Shown: positions 12,224 to 24,225, counted from the stretch's first letter. The stretch is 64,000 bases of DNA from Blasia pusilla (GCA_050084515.1 CM114275.1:18414001-18478000); one strand, 5' to 3'. Translations and numbers: made by a program. Notes: generated by a model not told the origin, from the sequence alone.

Positions 12224-14947
12224 CTCAATTCCCCGGTCGACGTTCGAATTGTTCCAAGCCGCCCTGCAGTCTGCCTCGAGCGATGTCGGTCACAGTTAAG
12301 GTCTTGCCGAGGGATCTTCCTAGGGGCCCTGGGCGTCCAGCTTTCGGGACATTTTCTACTCTCGACAACCATCAATCAACGAGCCGAGTCTTCATCGTCC
12401 ACGCCCAAACGTTCCCCGATTCCTCTCGTTGTTATGCAACCTTACCAGTTCGTTAAATTCCCAGGTCCTTGCTCCTCCATCTTGCAATCCTCTGATTAGT
12501 TACGCGCTTGCTCGGCAATCACCTTGTCGAGTATGTCCATCATATGTGTGTGCCCCTGTCACCTCCGACGCAGGGCCACCTCGAACATGCGATAAAAGTC
12601 CCGAGCTCGAGGCAGCACGCACGGGTATCCCGAACCGATCACACTCTCACCAGTTTCCTGCCCAAAGTTCCGGACGGGCTTCGACACTCATTAACAGCGA
12701 GGTGTCGCGCCCGGCTGCCACACTGCACCCGGTGCAGCGGCTTTACAGCATGATAGTATAACTCAGCCCGATTGAAGCGAAGCTGCCAGAGATGGAAGAT
12801 CACAAGTCGCTGACGACGTTTTAATACGAGAAGATGCGAGAATATTCTTATCTCCAGACTACAAATTGACGAACGACGTGCCATGGTCGATGAATGAATC
12901 AATGAATCAACGTGATCACAGCGAACAGTCTGCCTCTTCGATGCGGAGGGACCGTAGCTGACTGACAGAATCGAAATCGATCGTAGACGCGTATGTCGTG
13001 CGGCAGCGTGCAACGCCAAGACACGTTTGTAGATCTGGACGAAGAGTCGATGCTCCAGTCAACTTCCCCGCAGGGGTTTCAGCTAACCAACCAAGAGATC
13101 CGTTATTCCGTCCGCTAGATTAGCCGGACGCCTGCGACTCCGTCCGATCTCTACAATCTTTCCAAACCGAACTACTGCACCTTTGCGGACGGAGCGCGAT
13201 TCCGTAACTAGACCGCACTCCGCAGTCTCCGCCAGCGGAAAAGCCTCATTTATTTACATAACTCCCATCCGGGATTCCGCTGTAGGACCCGTACTGTAAG
13301 GCCACATGGAGAAAAAAGAGACCCGAGGCGGTATGAATCCAAACGTATCTCTATAAAAGAGCGACCTTTGGATAACCGATGTTTATTTAACCCGGGCCGA
13401 ACGGAAAGGGTCTTCGTCGCCAGATATTTATTTGAAAACCCGCTCGTGATCCTTTCTCTTACGCCAGATATTTGATTAACCCTCCCTTCTTCTCGCTGCC
13501 CGGACTCGCCAGCTGACCATTATTTCAGCCCGACTCGAGGGAGGACCGTTTTCGCCAGATCTTCGATTAACCGTCCCTTTCCCTGAGCGGGGCTGGGGAT
13601 GTGAAGCTAATCACGAAAGCGACGAGGGAGAAAGCAAGATGGTCGTCCTAATCGCGGGAAGTTTACGGTTGACCCAACTGTTGCTTGCCGTAGGAGTATG
13701 TTCTTGTGCATAGCGCATGCAAGGGGGTGCTCTGCTCTAGTTTCAAGATCTGGGCCATTGTTGAAGTCTCATATTCGCACAGGATAGCAAGATATATTGC
13801 TTCGATTTTGACCTCGGTATGAGCATTCGGAGGTATCATTCATTAATCCTATTAATTTATTTTTCTCTTTCGTTGACGCGAATGGAAAGGTCATAAATTG
13901 CGACATGGGAAGTGGTAGGCAAGTTGAGAGGACGTTTCTTGAGGAACAAATACAAAGTAGGTCCACAATATATATAATGATGGGCGATTTTATATGGATA
14001 ATAACAAGACAAAATGACGCAAAAGAGTAAAAATCGTTGAATTTTGTTTGTAATCATATTAGATGAATGAATTTTAATGGAATAAGAAAATCATTGCATT
14101 AATTAAAATTTTTAATTTAATTTATTCATATAAGTCAAAACACGTTTCTCGAGTAGAAAGTAGGTCCAAAATCTATATATTACATCTATATAATAACGGG
14201 CAATCCTACATGGATGATAAGACAAAAGAACAACTTAGTTGAATTTAGGTTCATATTATTTGGGGGATAGGGATTGAATGTAGGTTCATATTATTTAGGG
14301 GATAGGGAAATCCCATGTGTTGAACATAAAGATGGTAATTCTAACATTGGAAGCTGGATCACGAGCTAAGTAAGAATTTCTAGTTTATAGCGAAGGTGGA
14401 TTGTGGACTAGATATGATTTCTTTTCTCACTTAGATTTCTTTCGTAAATATGCCATATTGATTAGATTAGTCAAAAGCATATTAGAGGTTATTAGCGATT
14501 AAATTGGTGATGGGAATTTTGCGAGAATTCTTGATATTCAAGGTGAAAATGTTAATGAGAATTCTTGATATTCTAGGTGAAATATCTTTTACTCAATTAA
14601 CCCTGGTTAATTGAGTAAAAGATATTTCTCACTTTCTTCCAACTAAGCAATTTGAGAAGGATCTCAAGGATGGTTTTCAATGTTGGAAGGTCATATTGAA
14701 AATTTTGGAGTTCAAAATCGATGGAGTATAAATACTAGAGGAACTAAACCGGAATCTCGTGGAAAGGGTGAGGAAAATCTTGTAAGATTTTGGGGATCTC
14801 TTGACGATGAACTTTCGAAAGGACTACCGCCTAAGTGAGAAGTTGATCATACGATCAAACTTGACCTTGGTATCGTCCCAAGAGTGTTAGAATCAAGATT
14901 CTTAAGGTTCATCACGATCTACCTTGGATTGGTCATCCTAGGCACGT
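12224..14947. promoter_or_regulatory. Upstream region of the fucosyltransferase gene, then AT-rich spacer
   Basis: 12224 to about 13700 is GC-rich and probably holds the 5' leader and promoter of the minus-strand gene. Three copies of the word CGCCAGATNTT followed by a TTAACC-like end lie at 13418, 13462 and 13553. From 13750 the DNA turns AT-rich. No gene was recognised; the 126-codon minus frame at 12639-13019 has no family motif. Confidence 0.35.
14579..14628. repeat. Perfect inverted repeat, 24-bp arms
   Basis: GAAATATCTTTTACTCAATT AACC is followed, after a 2-base centre, by its exact reverse complement. Just before it the phrase GAGAATTCTTGATATTC occurs twice (about 14523 and 14558). 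A stable hairpin or a residual palindromic element is possible. Confidence 0.9.
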
Positions 14948-15421
14948 TGTCGTGCGAATCCACATCGTCATACAACATACATCGATGACATACCATACTC
15001 ACATACATACATAACATAGACGAGAGCATCCACAAACACAAGTGTACCACAACTGAAATCCGTGAAAGACCTACTATCATAAAACATGTATAGAATCACA
15101 TACAATCGAGCCAAACCCACTCCACAATGGGAGAATCCAAGTCGAAGCTTGCGGGAACCACCATAGCCAAGAGCTCTACTCACTACCAAGGCTAACTCCC
15201 AACGCAACAGGCTCAACTCAAAGAACTAACTATTCTTTGAGTGCACTCCACACTATATCCTCCAACCTAAGAGCGGGCCGTATTGGAAAAGTCACCCTCA
15301 ACGGAGTAACCCCCAACCCTATGTATGAAACCACATCTCTACCTAGACACTACGGCCTTACATAAGGTATGGCCTCTACTAGCACACTATAATCTACGAT
15401 ATAATCCGTATGGTCATGACA
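14948..15421 (-). repeat. LTR (3' LTR in coding sense) of the gypsy element
   Basis: A 474-bp unit TGTCGTGCG...CATGACA, matching the solo LTR at 1337-1808. One internal stretch (GTGTACCACAAC near 15041) differs from the other two copies, which have GTTCTTTGAG there, but agrees with the adjacent partial copy at 15424-15537. This points to recombination or conversion. Confidence 0.8.
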
Positions 15422-15423
15422 AC

Positions 15424-15537
15424 TGTTGTGCGAATCCACATCGTCATACAACATACATCGCTGACATACCATACTCACATACATACATACCATAGACGAG
15501 AACATCCACAAACACAAGTGTACCACAACTCGCCCCC
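15424..15537 (-). repeat. Partial LTR next to the full LTR
   Basis: The first 114 bases of the LTR (TGTTGTGCGAATCC to GTACCACAACT) are repeated two bases after the complete LTR, then run into internal sequence. Confidence 0.75.
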
Positions 15538-15702
15538 CTAATTGGCGGTTAGGTCCCTCTAACTCCCCGGTAGCCCTATACATCTACTACATGCTATACA
15601 CCTTCCTGGGTGCACGAATCAGAAGGCCGGGTGCTAGGTTGCCCCATCGTTAGTTGCACATGTGTAATCCATATCATGCAAAGATCAAGTCATCTACCTC
15701 TC

Positions 15703-16089
15703 CTAAGTACATCGAGGACAAACCCACCTTCCAGTAGGAACAACATCCATACATGGAGTCAAACACATAATGTGCCAACCCCTAGAACATCGATCACACA
15801 CCAACATACGGGCTGCGTTACCAACAGACCCACACAACATGCACCTCAAGCTAGCACGTATCATGGCTAAGCTTGGGTCAACTGTACCATCCACATTTGG
15901 AAGATGACATGACGCACAATTATGCACATGGTCCTTCCAAACAACTCCATCACGACCATCCAACATGAGAACTCCATAAGCTAACACCTCGCGCACTCGT
16001 AAAAAAGTGCGGCATGTCGTCACATCCAACGTTGTTGGTGCAATCTGCTGCAAATAGACATAGTCCCCCACATAGAACTTACGAATCAA
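15703..16089 (-). pseudogene. Integrase C-terminal tail with PHD finger
   Basis: The 128-codon frame starts with a GPY-like region (KFYVGDYVYLQQ) and ends in a textbook C4HC3 PHD finger at about 15840-15706: CMLCG, then 11 residues, CDRC, GWH, MC, a P-G-W stretch and CPRC at the very C-terminus before the stop. PHD fingers usually read histone H3 tails. In this position chromoviruses carry a chromodomain, so a role in chromatin targeting of integration is a natural inference. The Cys/His spacing is intact although neighbouring parts of the element are broken. Confidence 0.85.
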
Positions 16090-16099
16090 TGGTCAATAA

Positions 16100-16900
16100 C
16101 CTCCACCCCGAATGGTTGCATACCGCAACGTATCCCTTTGTTGAGCAATGGCAAGATTCTCAAAGGCTGTTGGCAAATCTGGATCTTGGCCGTATAATAG
16201 AAAATAAGGTGAGAAGGAAGCCAAGGATGCTTGGCGACTGAACCTATACCCCATGGCTAACCATGGCAACTGAATATCCCAGTCTCCAAGATGCCCTTCT
16301 ATAGGCCATACTTGCGCAATGCCCTCTTCACCATATGAACCACACGCTCAGCCAAACCATCCGCCTCTCGATGATCTCGAGACGTGGTCTGATGATCAAT
16401 CAACGCCTTGTCACACAAGACCTGAAACTCACCCTGAAACTCTCTACCCAGGTCGGTCAACACCTCAGCTGGTGCACAAAAATGACTAAGCACTCTATTA
16501 AGAAACGCATACGTTGTTCCCTCACTTGCCTTGTCAGGTAATGCCACCAACTCAATCCACTTGGAGAAGTGCTCCACCATCACCAACACATATCGATGAT
16601 GTCATACAGTCAACGGTAACGGTCCCGCAAAGTCCATACTCCAACGGTAATCCAATCCCATAATAGGCAAGGGGTGTAACTGTGGTGTAGGGGCATTGAG
16701 TGATGCCCTCACCCGGTCACAAACCATACAATGTGACACCAACTATTGCATCTGAGTATGCATGCCACGCCACCAATATTGACCAAGGAGTAAGCTATAC
16801 GTACGCTTTACCCCAAAATGTCCCAACTCCTCATGGGCATGTCGCACAATGTGCTCTCTCTAAGCCAAATGCGGCACTACTCGTACTCTACCATCCTCCC
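16100..16900 (-). pseudogene. Integrase core of the methyltransferase-bearing gypsy element
   Basis: The frame 16589-16299 carries MVEHFSKWIE, VLTDLGREFQGEF and HREADGLAERVV, which match the D, D and E blocks of a DDE integrase; the first acidic residue reads Glu rather than the usual Asp. An HHCC-like region (GHFGVKRTYSLL... CMVCDR) lies upstream near 16850-16720 in another frame. Stops and frame changes break it. Confidence 0.75.
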
Positions 16901-18713
16901 ACACACGGAGAATATGTGTTCCATCCAATCGATACCTCTTAGCACGTTGAAGAACACGGTCTCGCTCCTTGGCACTCACTATGCATGGCACCCTATTCAT
17001 CCATAGGAACTCCAACACCAATGCATCATCATGAATATCATGCTGATCCGTACCACCATCTCCAACCTTAGGATCTAAAGGCTGGCCATCTACCCTCTGA
17101 CTAGAGTAAGATGTCATGTGGTCCTCCATACTAGAGTCCACCCCTAACCAACATAAAAATGCAGATGCATGCCAACCTGACACCATCTCCTCATCAACCT
17201 CGCCATGCCATCTAGCCCCAGTTGCATCCTCTTGGCTAGTACATGGGTTCCTACTCAACCCATTAGCATCAAGGTTGGCAACTCTAGGTCTATGTACCAT
17301 CTGGAAGTCATACTCCTGTAAGATAAGACCCCACCATGCAAGCTTCCCTGTAAGCTTGTCAGACTCCATCAACCACTTCAGTGGTTGGTGATCGGTAACA
17401 AGGGTAAACTGTGTGCCAAACAAGTAACATCTAAAGTGTGCCACAGCCCACACTACTGCCAAGCACTCTCCCTCATATGAACTATAGCGCGACTCCGCTG
17501 CATTATTCGAACGACTTGCATAGGCCACCACAAACTCCATGTGCTCATCATCATGTTGTGCCAACACCGCTCCAAGTCCAAACCTACTCCAATCAGTGTG
17601 TAATTGAAATGGGCGCCCTCTGATAGGTCTCCTCAAGATAGGCGCCGCCACCAATTGGGACTTGAGCTCCACAAAAGCTCTCTCGTGATCATCTCCCCAG
17701 TGCCACTCTTGATCTGATTTCAACAATTGGTTCAAAGGCTTTGCCATAGCACTAAATCCCTTCACATACCTCCGATAGTAGTTCGCCAATCCCATGAATG
17801 CCCGAACTCTACTCACATCTACCGGAAAAGGAATAAGTGCAATAGCCTCCACCTTTGCTTGCTGAACTCCCAAACCACATGGATAGATCACATGACCCAA
17901 GTACTCAACATCCTCATGGAAGAACTTACACTTTCCTGGATGCAAACATAGACCATGAGCTTTCAACCGCTCAAACACAATCTGCAAATGTATCTGATGC
18001 TCTTCCACCGTGTTACTGGACACCAAGATATCATCAATGTAACACCAAAAAAATCCAACCCTGCTAGGATCCTGTCCATCACTCTCTGAAACTCAGCAGG
18101 TGCATTCTTCAACCCAAAGGGTAAGAATTTCCACTTCTACAAACAATTCTTGTCATGAGAGTTGACACCCCAAAATGCTGTCTTGGCCTTGTCACTCTCT
18201 CGAATCGGCAACTAATGGTATCATGCCCGAAGATCCAAAGTACTAAAAATATTTGCCTATCCCACCACATCAAAATCTCCTCTAGTGTAGGCATGGCATA
18301 CCTATCGGCCTTGGTCTGCCGATTGATAGGACGGTAATCTCCACACATCCGCCTATCCGTGTAGTTGCCATGCACATCCTTTTTAGCAGGCATGATAGTG
18401 GCTGATGCATACTCTCCATGCAACAACTCCACTAATCCAGCCTCAAAAGGTCCAACGTCCTACTCTGAATCAGGTCCCTCTCCATATCATCATATCGGTA
18501 GGGACGACGGAAGATTGGCGAATCACTAGCCAAATCAATACGTATACCGGGTCCAACCAAAGCATCCAAGTTCTTCATGCTTAAGGCAAAACAACTCCTA
18601 TAAGCACGTAGGAATTGTGTCAAGCGTCGTTTCCCACCTCCCGTAAGCTTGGGCCCAAGTAATGGCTCCCAAGTCTCCTCCACTGGCACACTAGAGGGAG
18701 AGGACGACGCCAT
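16860..18713 (-). pseudogene. Reverse transcriptase and RNase H of the methyltransferase-bearing gypsy element
   Basis: The pre-RT segment is 18713-18432 and the RT core follows in pieces to about 17700, with the YIDD active-site box at about 18045-18028. Then come CKFFHEDVEYLGHVI, RVRAFMGLANYYRRYVKGFS and the RNase H blocks HTDWSRFGLGAVLAQ, YEGECLAVVWAV and TDHQPLKWL. The longest intact frame, 18026-16860, has 388 codons. Other RT segments are split by frameshifts. Confidence 0.92.
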
Positions 18714-18929
18714 TGGCTGCTACGCAACCCCCTCACAAGATGGTACACCCTTAGCTACACCATCATTTGAGCAAATAACTCCTCCACGAGCATGCACATG
18801 CCCAGCCATTACATCCCAGTTACTCCAAGGATGCAAAATACTACTCTCCTTGCTCCCATCCGATGCCTCTATCGTCCCGGTAGCCATCAAGCTCATCACA
18901 AGGGGTGGAAGACCCATAGACATAGTCCG

Positions 18930-19905
18930 AAGTCGACGCTACTCGACCATACCAAGACTCAAAATCCAGGTCAAACAATTCAGGTCCATAGCCTGAACCA
19001 ACACATGACGTCGTGAAGCCTTAGAAATGGAAGCAACCTCTGTCACACTAGTAGCAAATCCCATCGCACGCTCTCTCTCATCAGCGTTAGGCTCCACCAA
19101 CTGTCGCACATGAGAATCCCATACAAGCCCGGGACCACCTTCCCTGTAGGGCATGTGACGAGAGAAAAATCATAAATGTGGGTAGTGCCATCCTAGGCTG
19201 GCCCACACGGTTCACCACTACCATGGGTGACCGATCAATAACCCTCATCACCGAGAAAGTCGCCTAGTATCCAAGATACTATCTACTGTAAGGCAAGGAT
19301 CCCGCTACACTGCATCATATACTCGACGTAGAACCTCCCTAGGCAACAAGTTTGTCCACCACAAGCGTGGACGATGTGCATGCGACCAACTCGTGCTGCA
19401 TCCAACAACACGGCTGGTCCAATCCAAGATCGCAATTCATGAACACTCGCCATCATTCGGATCTGAGTGTTACCCAATAATGGAACATTCTCGAATGTAG
19501 TCGGAGCACGTGCTCGATGAACTGAAGATGTCGTAAGCACCCGTAACATCTCCCAAAACAATTGAGACCTAGGGTCGTGTAATCCCTCACCACGACCAGC
19601 ACGTGTATGACCCTGACATGGCCATCCAGCAATCACCAAATCCACAGGACCAACCCTCTCAAGATCCTGCGCCCCCCAACAATGCAATGTGTGACGGCAA
19701 AGCACGCTGGTACCTACAAATAGCTGATGGCGGCAACAACTCTGGATATCTCCGCATCAACTGACCAATATGTCAGGATGAGACTCTCTGGGCCGTCTCA
19801 TCTCGCTCCACATACACGTATCTCCGCACTGGAATACCGGCCTGCAACACTGCAGCCAAATCAGTGCTAATCCCACCAAAGAGATCTAACACACAAATGC
19901 CCTCC
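18930..19905 (-). pseudogene. C5-cytosine DNA methyltransferase domain inside the gypsy element
   Basis: Motifs appear in canonical, non-permuted order on the minus strand across several frames. Motif I is LDLFGGIST (about 19890-19865) and a following VYVERDE gives the motif II acid. Motif IV is GWPCQGHTRAGRGEG with a D-RS-LF tail (about 19630-19570), holding the catalytic Cys. Motif VI is FENV (about 19490). Motif VIII is RPRLWWTNL (about 19375-19345). A late ERERAMGF (about 19070) and a motif X-like AMDLNCLTWI (about 18985-18960) follow. The order rules out the permuted DRM family. GWPCQG resembles DNMT1/bacterial motif IV, while the ERERAMGF region resembles the C-terminal part of DNMT3. 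Stops and frameshifts show that this copy is dead. It sits between protease and RT. Confidence 0.85.
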
Positions 19906-20027
19906 GGCAGATACAACCATACAATGGATATAGTAACCAAAGGGGATAACCCAACTGGACCAGAAGTAGGAGTCTGCCGTGGGGCCTCCTCTTCCTCGTG
20001 AGGTATAACAGCCTCACACCAAGCCTC

Positions 20028-20734
20028 CTACACTAGGCGATCAGCCTCTGCTACAAAACTAGGGACCTCCTCTACCTCCCCATGCAGAAGAGAATCCATA
20101 GCATAAAGATTACCCTCCAAAAAGTCTCCTGGCCAAGTGACTACTCCACTAAAACCAGCCACAGATGCTAACACCGTTGGGGAAGACCCTCCTGGTCGAG
20201 CTCCATAAATAAATCTCACAGAAACCTGGCTCATATGTCCTTCCCCGGACTGCCAACCAGGTGTATAAGACGTTGTCTCAATCCAATAGTCCATCTGAAA
20301 ACCCATCGGGTACAATACTGCTCCTCCAACTAGTACATCATACAACTTGGCTGATGTGACAACTGCCGGCACTCCCAACCTGGAGCTATTAGTTGCATGA
20401 TCTGGTCTCAACTGTACAGACAACTTCTTGGGTGTCATGAAATGAGACCTATCATTGGCTCCCCAAGTGATGTCTGAATCTGGAATGGACAAGGCTCAAG
20501 CTCTGACCTCCGAATATCCAAACCAATACATGCCGCCTTTCCCAACATCAAAGGTTGGGCACCAGAGTCTAACAAGACTCTATGTGGTCTATACACCTGT
20601 CTTGTAGGACTCACCAATCGGAATATCCCAGTGCGGTTGTCCAACATACATACACGAGGTGTAAGCCTCTCACGATCAATGGCTGGCCGGGCTGGTAATG
20701 CATCCATCTTCGCCTGCTGCGTGCCAAGTAGCAT
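20028..20734 (-). pseudogene. Retroviral-type aspartic protease region of the gypsy element
   Basis: The frame 20734-20435 contains RVLLDSGAQPLMLGKAA, the DSGA active-site signature followed by a typical hydrophobic segment. Frame 20492-20028 continues with VTSAKLYDVLVGGAVLYPMG, consistent with the protease tail. It lies directly upstream of the methyltransferase domain. Confidence 0.75.
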
Positions 20735-21181
20735 TGGTACTCAATGCTACACCTGACATAGAGGGTCGCTCCACCGCAACACCCTCATCCACCTCAGCAC
20801 GTGTAGCATTAATACCCCCACGTTCACACAACATGGCTGCTAGCTGAAATACAGGAGCTAAGCCAACTCCTAAAGCCATCAGCTCCGTGGCTGAAAACAA
20901 TGGGGATCCCAACACTGAAGTTGCCATCTGCAATACTGCATTGGATGATGCATCCGTGTCTACTACACGCGATGTAGATGCCTCAGTCCCCACTGTAGGC
21001 TCAATAGGCTGCGTAGGAACCATAGATGGAGTCCTAAGCACCTCAGACAACAAGAATGATTGGGGAAGCCTAGCATGCCTCCCAACCTCATCCCTCTGTG
21101 GGTCCAACTCCACAGTAGCACCACATGGCTCTGACGCTCGAGTGGCTCCTCTCGTAACTACAGCTGATGCCTCAACCTGTG

Positions 21182-22486
21182 CTACACTTGCCATATAAGA
21201 GAGATCATCTCCTCCATAAGAGGTGGAAGCCCCTGCTTCCGAACTTGCTCTATGCTAGATACCAGCCATAGTAGCCAACCTCTGCTCCAACTGCTCAATC
21301 CTGGCAGCCATAGCTGACTCTGTCGTAGTGGTAGGGGCAGCCACCGTAGGCTCTCCAACCGTTGGTCTACCTCTACCACCTCTACCACCCCTACCACCTC
21401 GGCCTCTCGGAGCTACTCCACCATGGCCGCGGCCTGATCTCAACTGTGGATGAAAATCAAAGCAACGCTCTCAAGGATGACCTGGTCTCTCGCAATGATC
21501 ACACTGAGTTGGGGCCGACTGAGGCCCATCCTCCAAAGTCTGTCTCCCATCCTCTTGGGGACAAAACCTCCTAACATGATCACCTCCACATGTCCAACAT
21601 GACTGTCCTTGTTGCGGGGCAGCAAATGAAGGCAATGGTCTCTGCGCAAGTGTCCCTCTAGGACCTGACTGAGGTCATGTGTACCCCCCACGATTCCCAC
21701 TACTACTACTACCACCACCACTACTACGAGACTGTGAGGTGGACTGCTGAACACGAGAGGTAGTAGTTGTATCCCTACTGAATGCGGATGTCATCAATCT
21801 CTCCTCCACCATGTTAAGCTCAATCTTCTCAGATAGAGCAAACACATGGGTCAATGTGGGTGAATAATCACTCATAAGAGTAGCATCACGTACCCTGCGG
21901 CGCAACTCTCTGTCCAAGATCCCATACCAAAACTGGACTTTGTGAGCCTCGGTCACACCCTAAGTAACTGAAATCAAGCGTCGCATAGGAGTGTATGCCT
22001 CACGAAGACTCTCACCAATCTTTCGCTCAAATTCCTGAAGACTCCTCAACTTCTCTGTCTTCACTCCCTGATAGTTCTTCTTCAAGCTCTTGAAGAAATC
22101 TGCAACCGGGCTGAACGATGGTGGGGCACTAGTACCTCCACTAGTACTCCCACTGGTACCTCCATGGGTACCTCCACTGGTACCCCCACTCCGGCTTGTA
22201 ATCGTACCACTCAACGTCGGGTTGGTTGGCATAGTAGGAGCACTACTACCAATACCACCATGGGTGATAGACACATAGCTTGGAGACCAATATTGTTTCC
22301 ACGCCTCAATCTCAACAAATGGTCCTTCCTAAACTCATGGTAATTATCCATGGGTGGTCCCTCCAAATGCTGAAACAACCCCTTCCAAGCCAAGAAGGGT
22401 GTAAACAACGTGGCGTTTCGCAACATCTGCATATCATACCACGTATCAAACTCCTGCATGAAGTCCTCCAACTCAATGGTGCCCAC
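21182..22486 (-). pseudogene. Gag of the methyltransferase-bearing gypsy element
   Basis: Capsid-like segments (FMQEFDTWYDMQMLRNATLF; VQFWYGILDRELRRRVRDA) are separated by a Gly/Ser/Thr spacer. Two zinc knuckles follow: CWTCGGDHVRRFC (about 21595-21555) and CDHC-ERPGH-ERC (about 21505-21465, broken by one TGA). Then comes an RGG-rich stretch (about 21440-21370). Two CCHC knuckles plus RGG is an unusually strong nucleic-acid-binding tail for a plant gypsy gag. Confidence 0.8.
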
Positions 22487-22499
22487 TACACCCGAGTAT

Positions 22500-24225
22500 C
22501 ATCGTGGGCCCTTCATGGCCCCATATATCCTTTCCATGTCCCAAATCAATAGAGCTGCAACACTCGATAACAACGTAGAAGACTCGGTGTTTGGAACACC
22601 CTCGTCCTCCTCTTTATCAACCGTCGGAAGTGGAAAAGGTAGCCGATACCTCAATCCACTCTATGTAAAACCACCACTTTCCGCACCACGGTCCCCAACT
22701 AGACCACCAGACACGTCCGTGATGACCAACGCCGATGCCGCACCACCACCAAATCACCGCCACTAAGTAACCAAGTGAGGTCGATGTCACTATACTATTC
22801 TAGCTCTACAAGCTATGGGTGTAGGCAACCTAACCTGTCATCACCACAAGAAGCCTTCCACGGTCTACTGGTTATCACTCCATCCTCACTACCGGTAGCA
22901 CACAGGAGTGAAACTACTCTGGAAATCAGCGTCAACCCTAACAATGGGCGTGCAAGCAAGAAGCAACGATGGAGGGGATCCAAATACAGGAAGTCCAACG
23001 ACAACCTCCAATCGCAAATGGAAATCAAGGTAACACAATCCACCAAACGTGGCGCCCCCTGAATCCACAGAACCCACCACACAATTCTAACGCAATAGCT
23101 TCTCCGCCGCGGGTTGATGATGTGTTAGTCGCACTCGCAATACCTAATAATATCACCAGCATGGAGAGGCTACACCGTACTATGCGCTAGAGGTCCATCA
23201 ACCAAAAACCCGAGATGCATAGAGCGCTAACACATCTCCAAACAACACCAAATGAGCTACAACAGTGTGTACACTGGCATAGTTAAGATCTCAGTAGTTA
23301 AGCGTCTTCCAGAAGAATAGCCCAAAGATGGGTGACCAATTATGCAACACTCAACTCAAAATCCTACAAAAATTGCCTCACGCCCAAGCAAGCAAGCTTG
23401 CTTGCTCCTTGCTCCTTGCTCCTTACTCCGCCTCTCACGCCCACTCGCCTCGAGCTACCACGAGTTGCCTCAAAGCCTCAAAACCTCAAAACGCCAGACA
23501 TGCCCCCATTGCCCCATTTTCCATGCTTCGCTATGGAGAGAGGCCCAACCAAGGTGCCCCCACCGGGATAGGCATCTCCAACAACGGACGAATCACCAAC
23601 CAACAAGCCCCTCCGATCTGTTGTCCACCATAGCTAGTCCACAAAATTTTGATTACCAATTACTCCACAAATCCTCAACCAAAATTTAATCTATTTCAAC
23701 CAGAATTCAATTGGTTATAATAGCTATCTCTCCACAAAAAATCAGCTACAACCAAGCTCAGTACTCCGAGATAAAAATCAGACAAACTTCCTGTCCATAC
23801 ACCTCCGGAATTGCAAATCCGACAGCGCTTCCGCCCAGATTCATGCACACAGAAATCCGCAACACTCCACACACTCAGGAAATTAGCTTCACATGAGATC
23901 ACAATACAGGTAGCAACAGGAACCTCTCACCCAATCTGGATGAACTTCAATAGAGCTTCTGCACTCCAAGCTCTCCACATCAAAAAACCGTCGAACACAA
24001 ACCATAATCTTCAATCCTTGATAACTTCCAACTCCCTTGACAAAATCCGGCGATCTAACAGCGCATTGGAAAGCTCTCAGCAAGGCGCTTATTTCTCAAC
24101 CAACCATGCACCAGATTCCCACCTTCAACATAGGCCACAAGCCACGAATATCTACGGCTGAGTACACAATCAGCCCTAACCAGATCCTACTAATCCACGA
24201 TCGAAGCTACCATCGATCTACTCGA
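22500..24225. other. Untranslated or decayed 5' part of the gypsy element
   Basis: No supported coding region. It contains a 5S-rRNA-like box A/box C pair (separate entry), a CTTGCTC-type direct repeat near 23390-23430, and short frames without motifs. Confidence 0.4.
23285..23345 (+). pseudogene. 5S rRNA-derived fragment with box A and box C
   Basis: GTTAAGCGT (23297-23305) matches the box A region of plant 5S rRNA and GATGGGTGACC (23327-23337) matches box C exactly. The two are 30 bases apart, against about 31 in 5S genes. The sequence between them has diverged. It is a pol III promoter-like relic of the kind found in SINE3 or Cassandra-type elements. It is not a functional 5S gene. Confidence 0.65.

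Larger units (their letters stand above)
15538..24225 (-). mobile_element. Internal region of a degenerate Ty3/gypsy element carrying a DNA methyltransferase and a PHD finger
   Basis: Read on the minus strand, the order is gag (about 22486-21250), two CCHC knuckles, aspartic protease (about 20734-20300), C5-cytosine methyltransferase (about 19905-18930), RT, RNase H, integrase and PHD finger (ending 15703). The RT-RNase H-integrase order is Ty3/gypsy-type. Many in-frame stops and several frame changes mark it as inactive. The sequence between gag and the right LTR (22500-24225) has no clear coding content, and no primer-binding site was found because the LTR edge there is missing. Confidence 0.9.

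Noticed and set aside
22090-22278. Pro/Val-rich plus-strand peptide from GGTACC repeats
   Set aside because: It is the antisense of the Gly/Ser/Thr spacer in gag.
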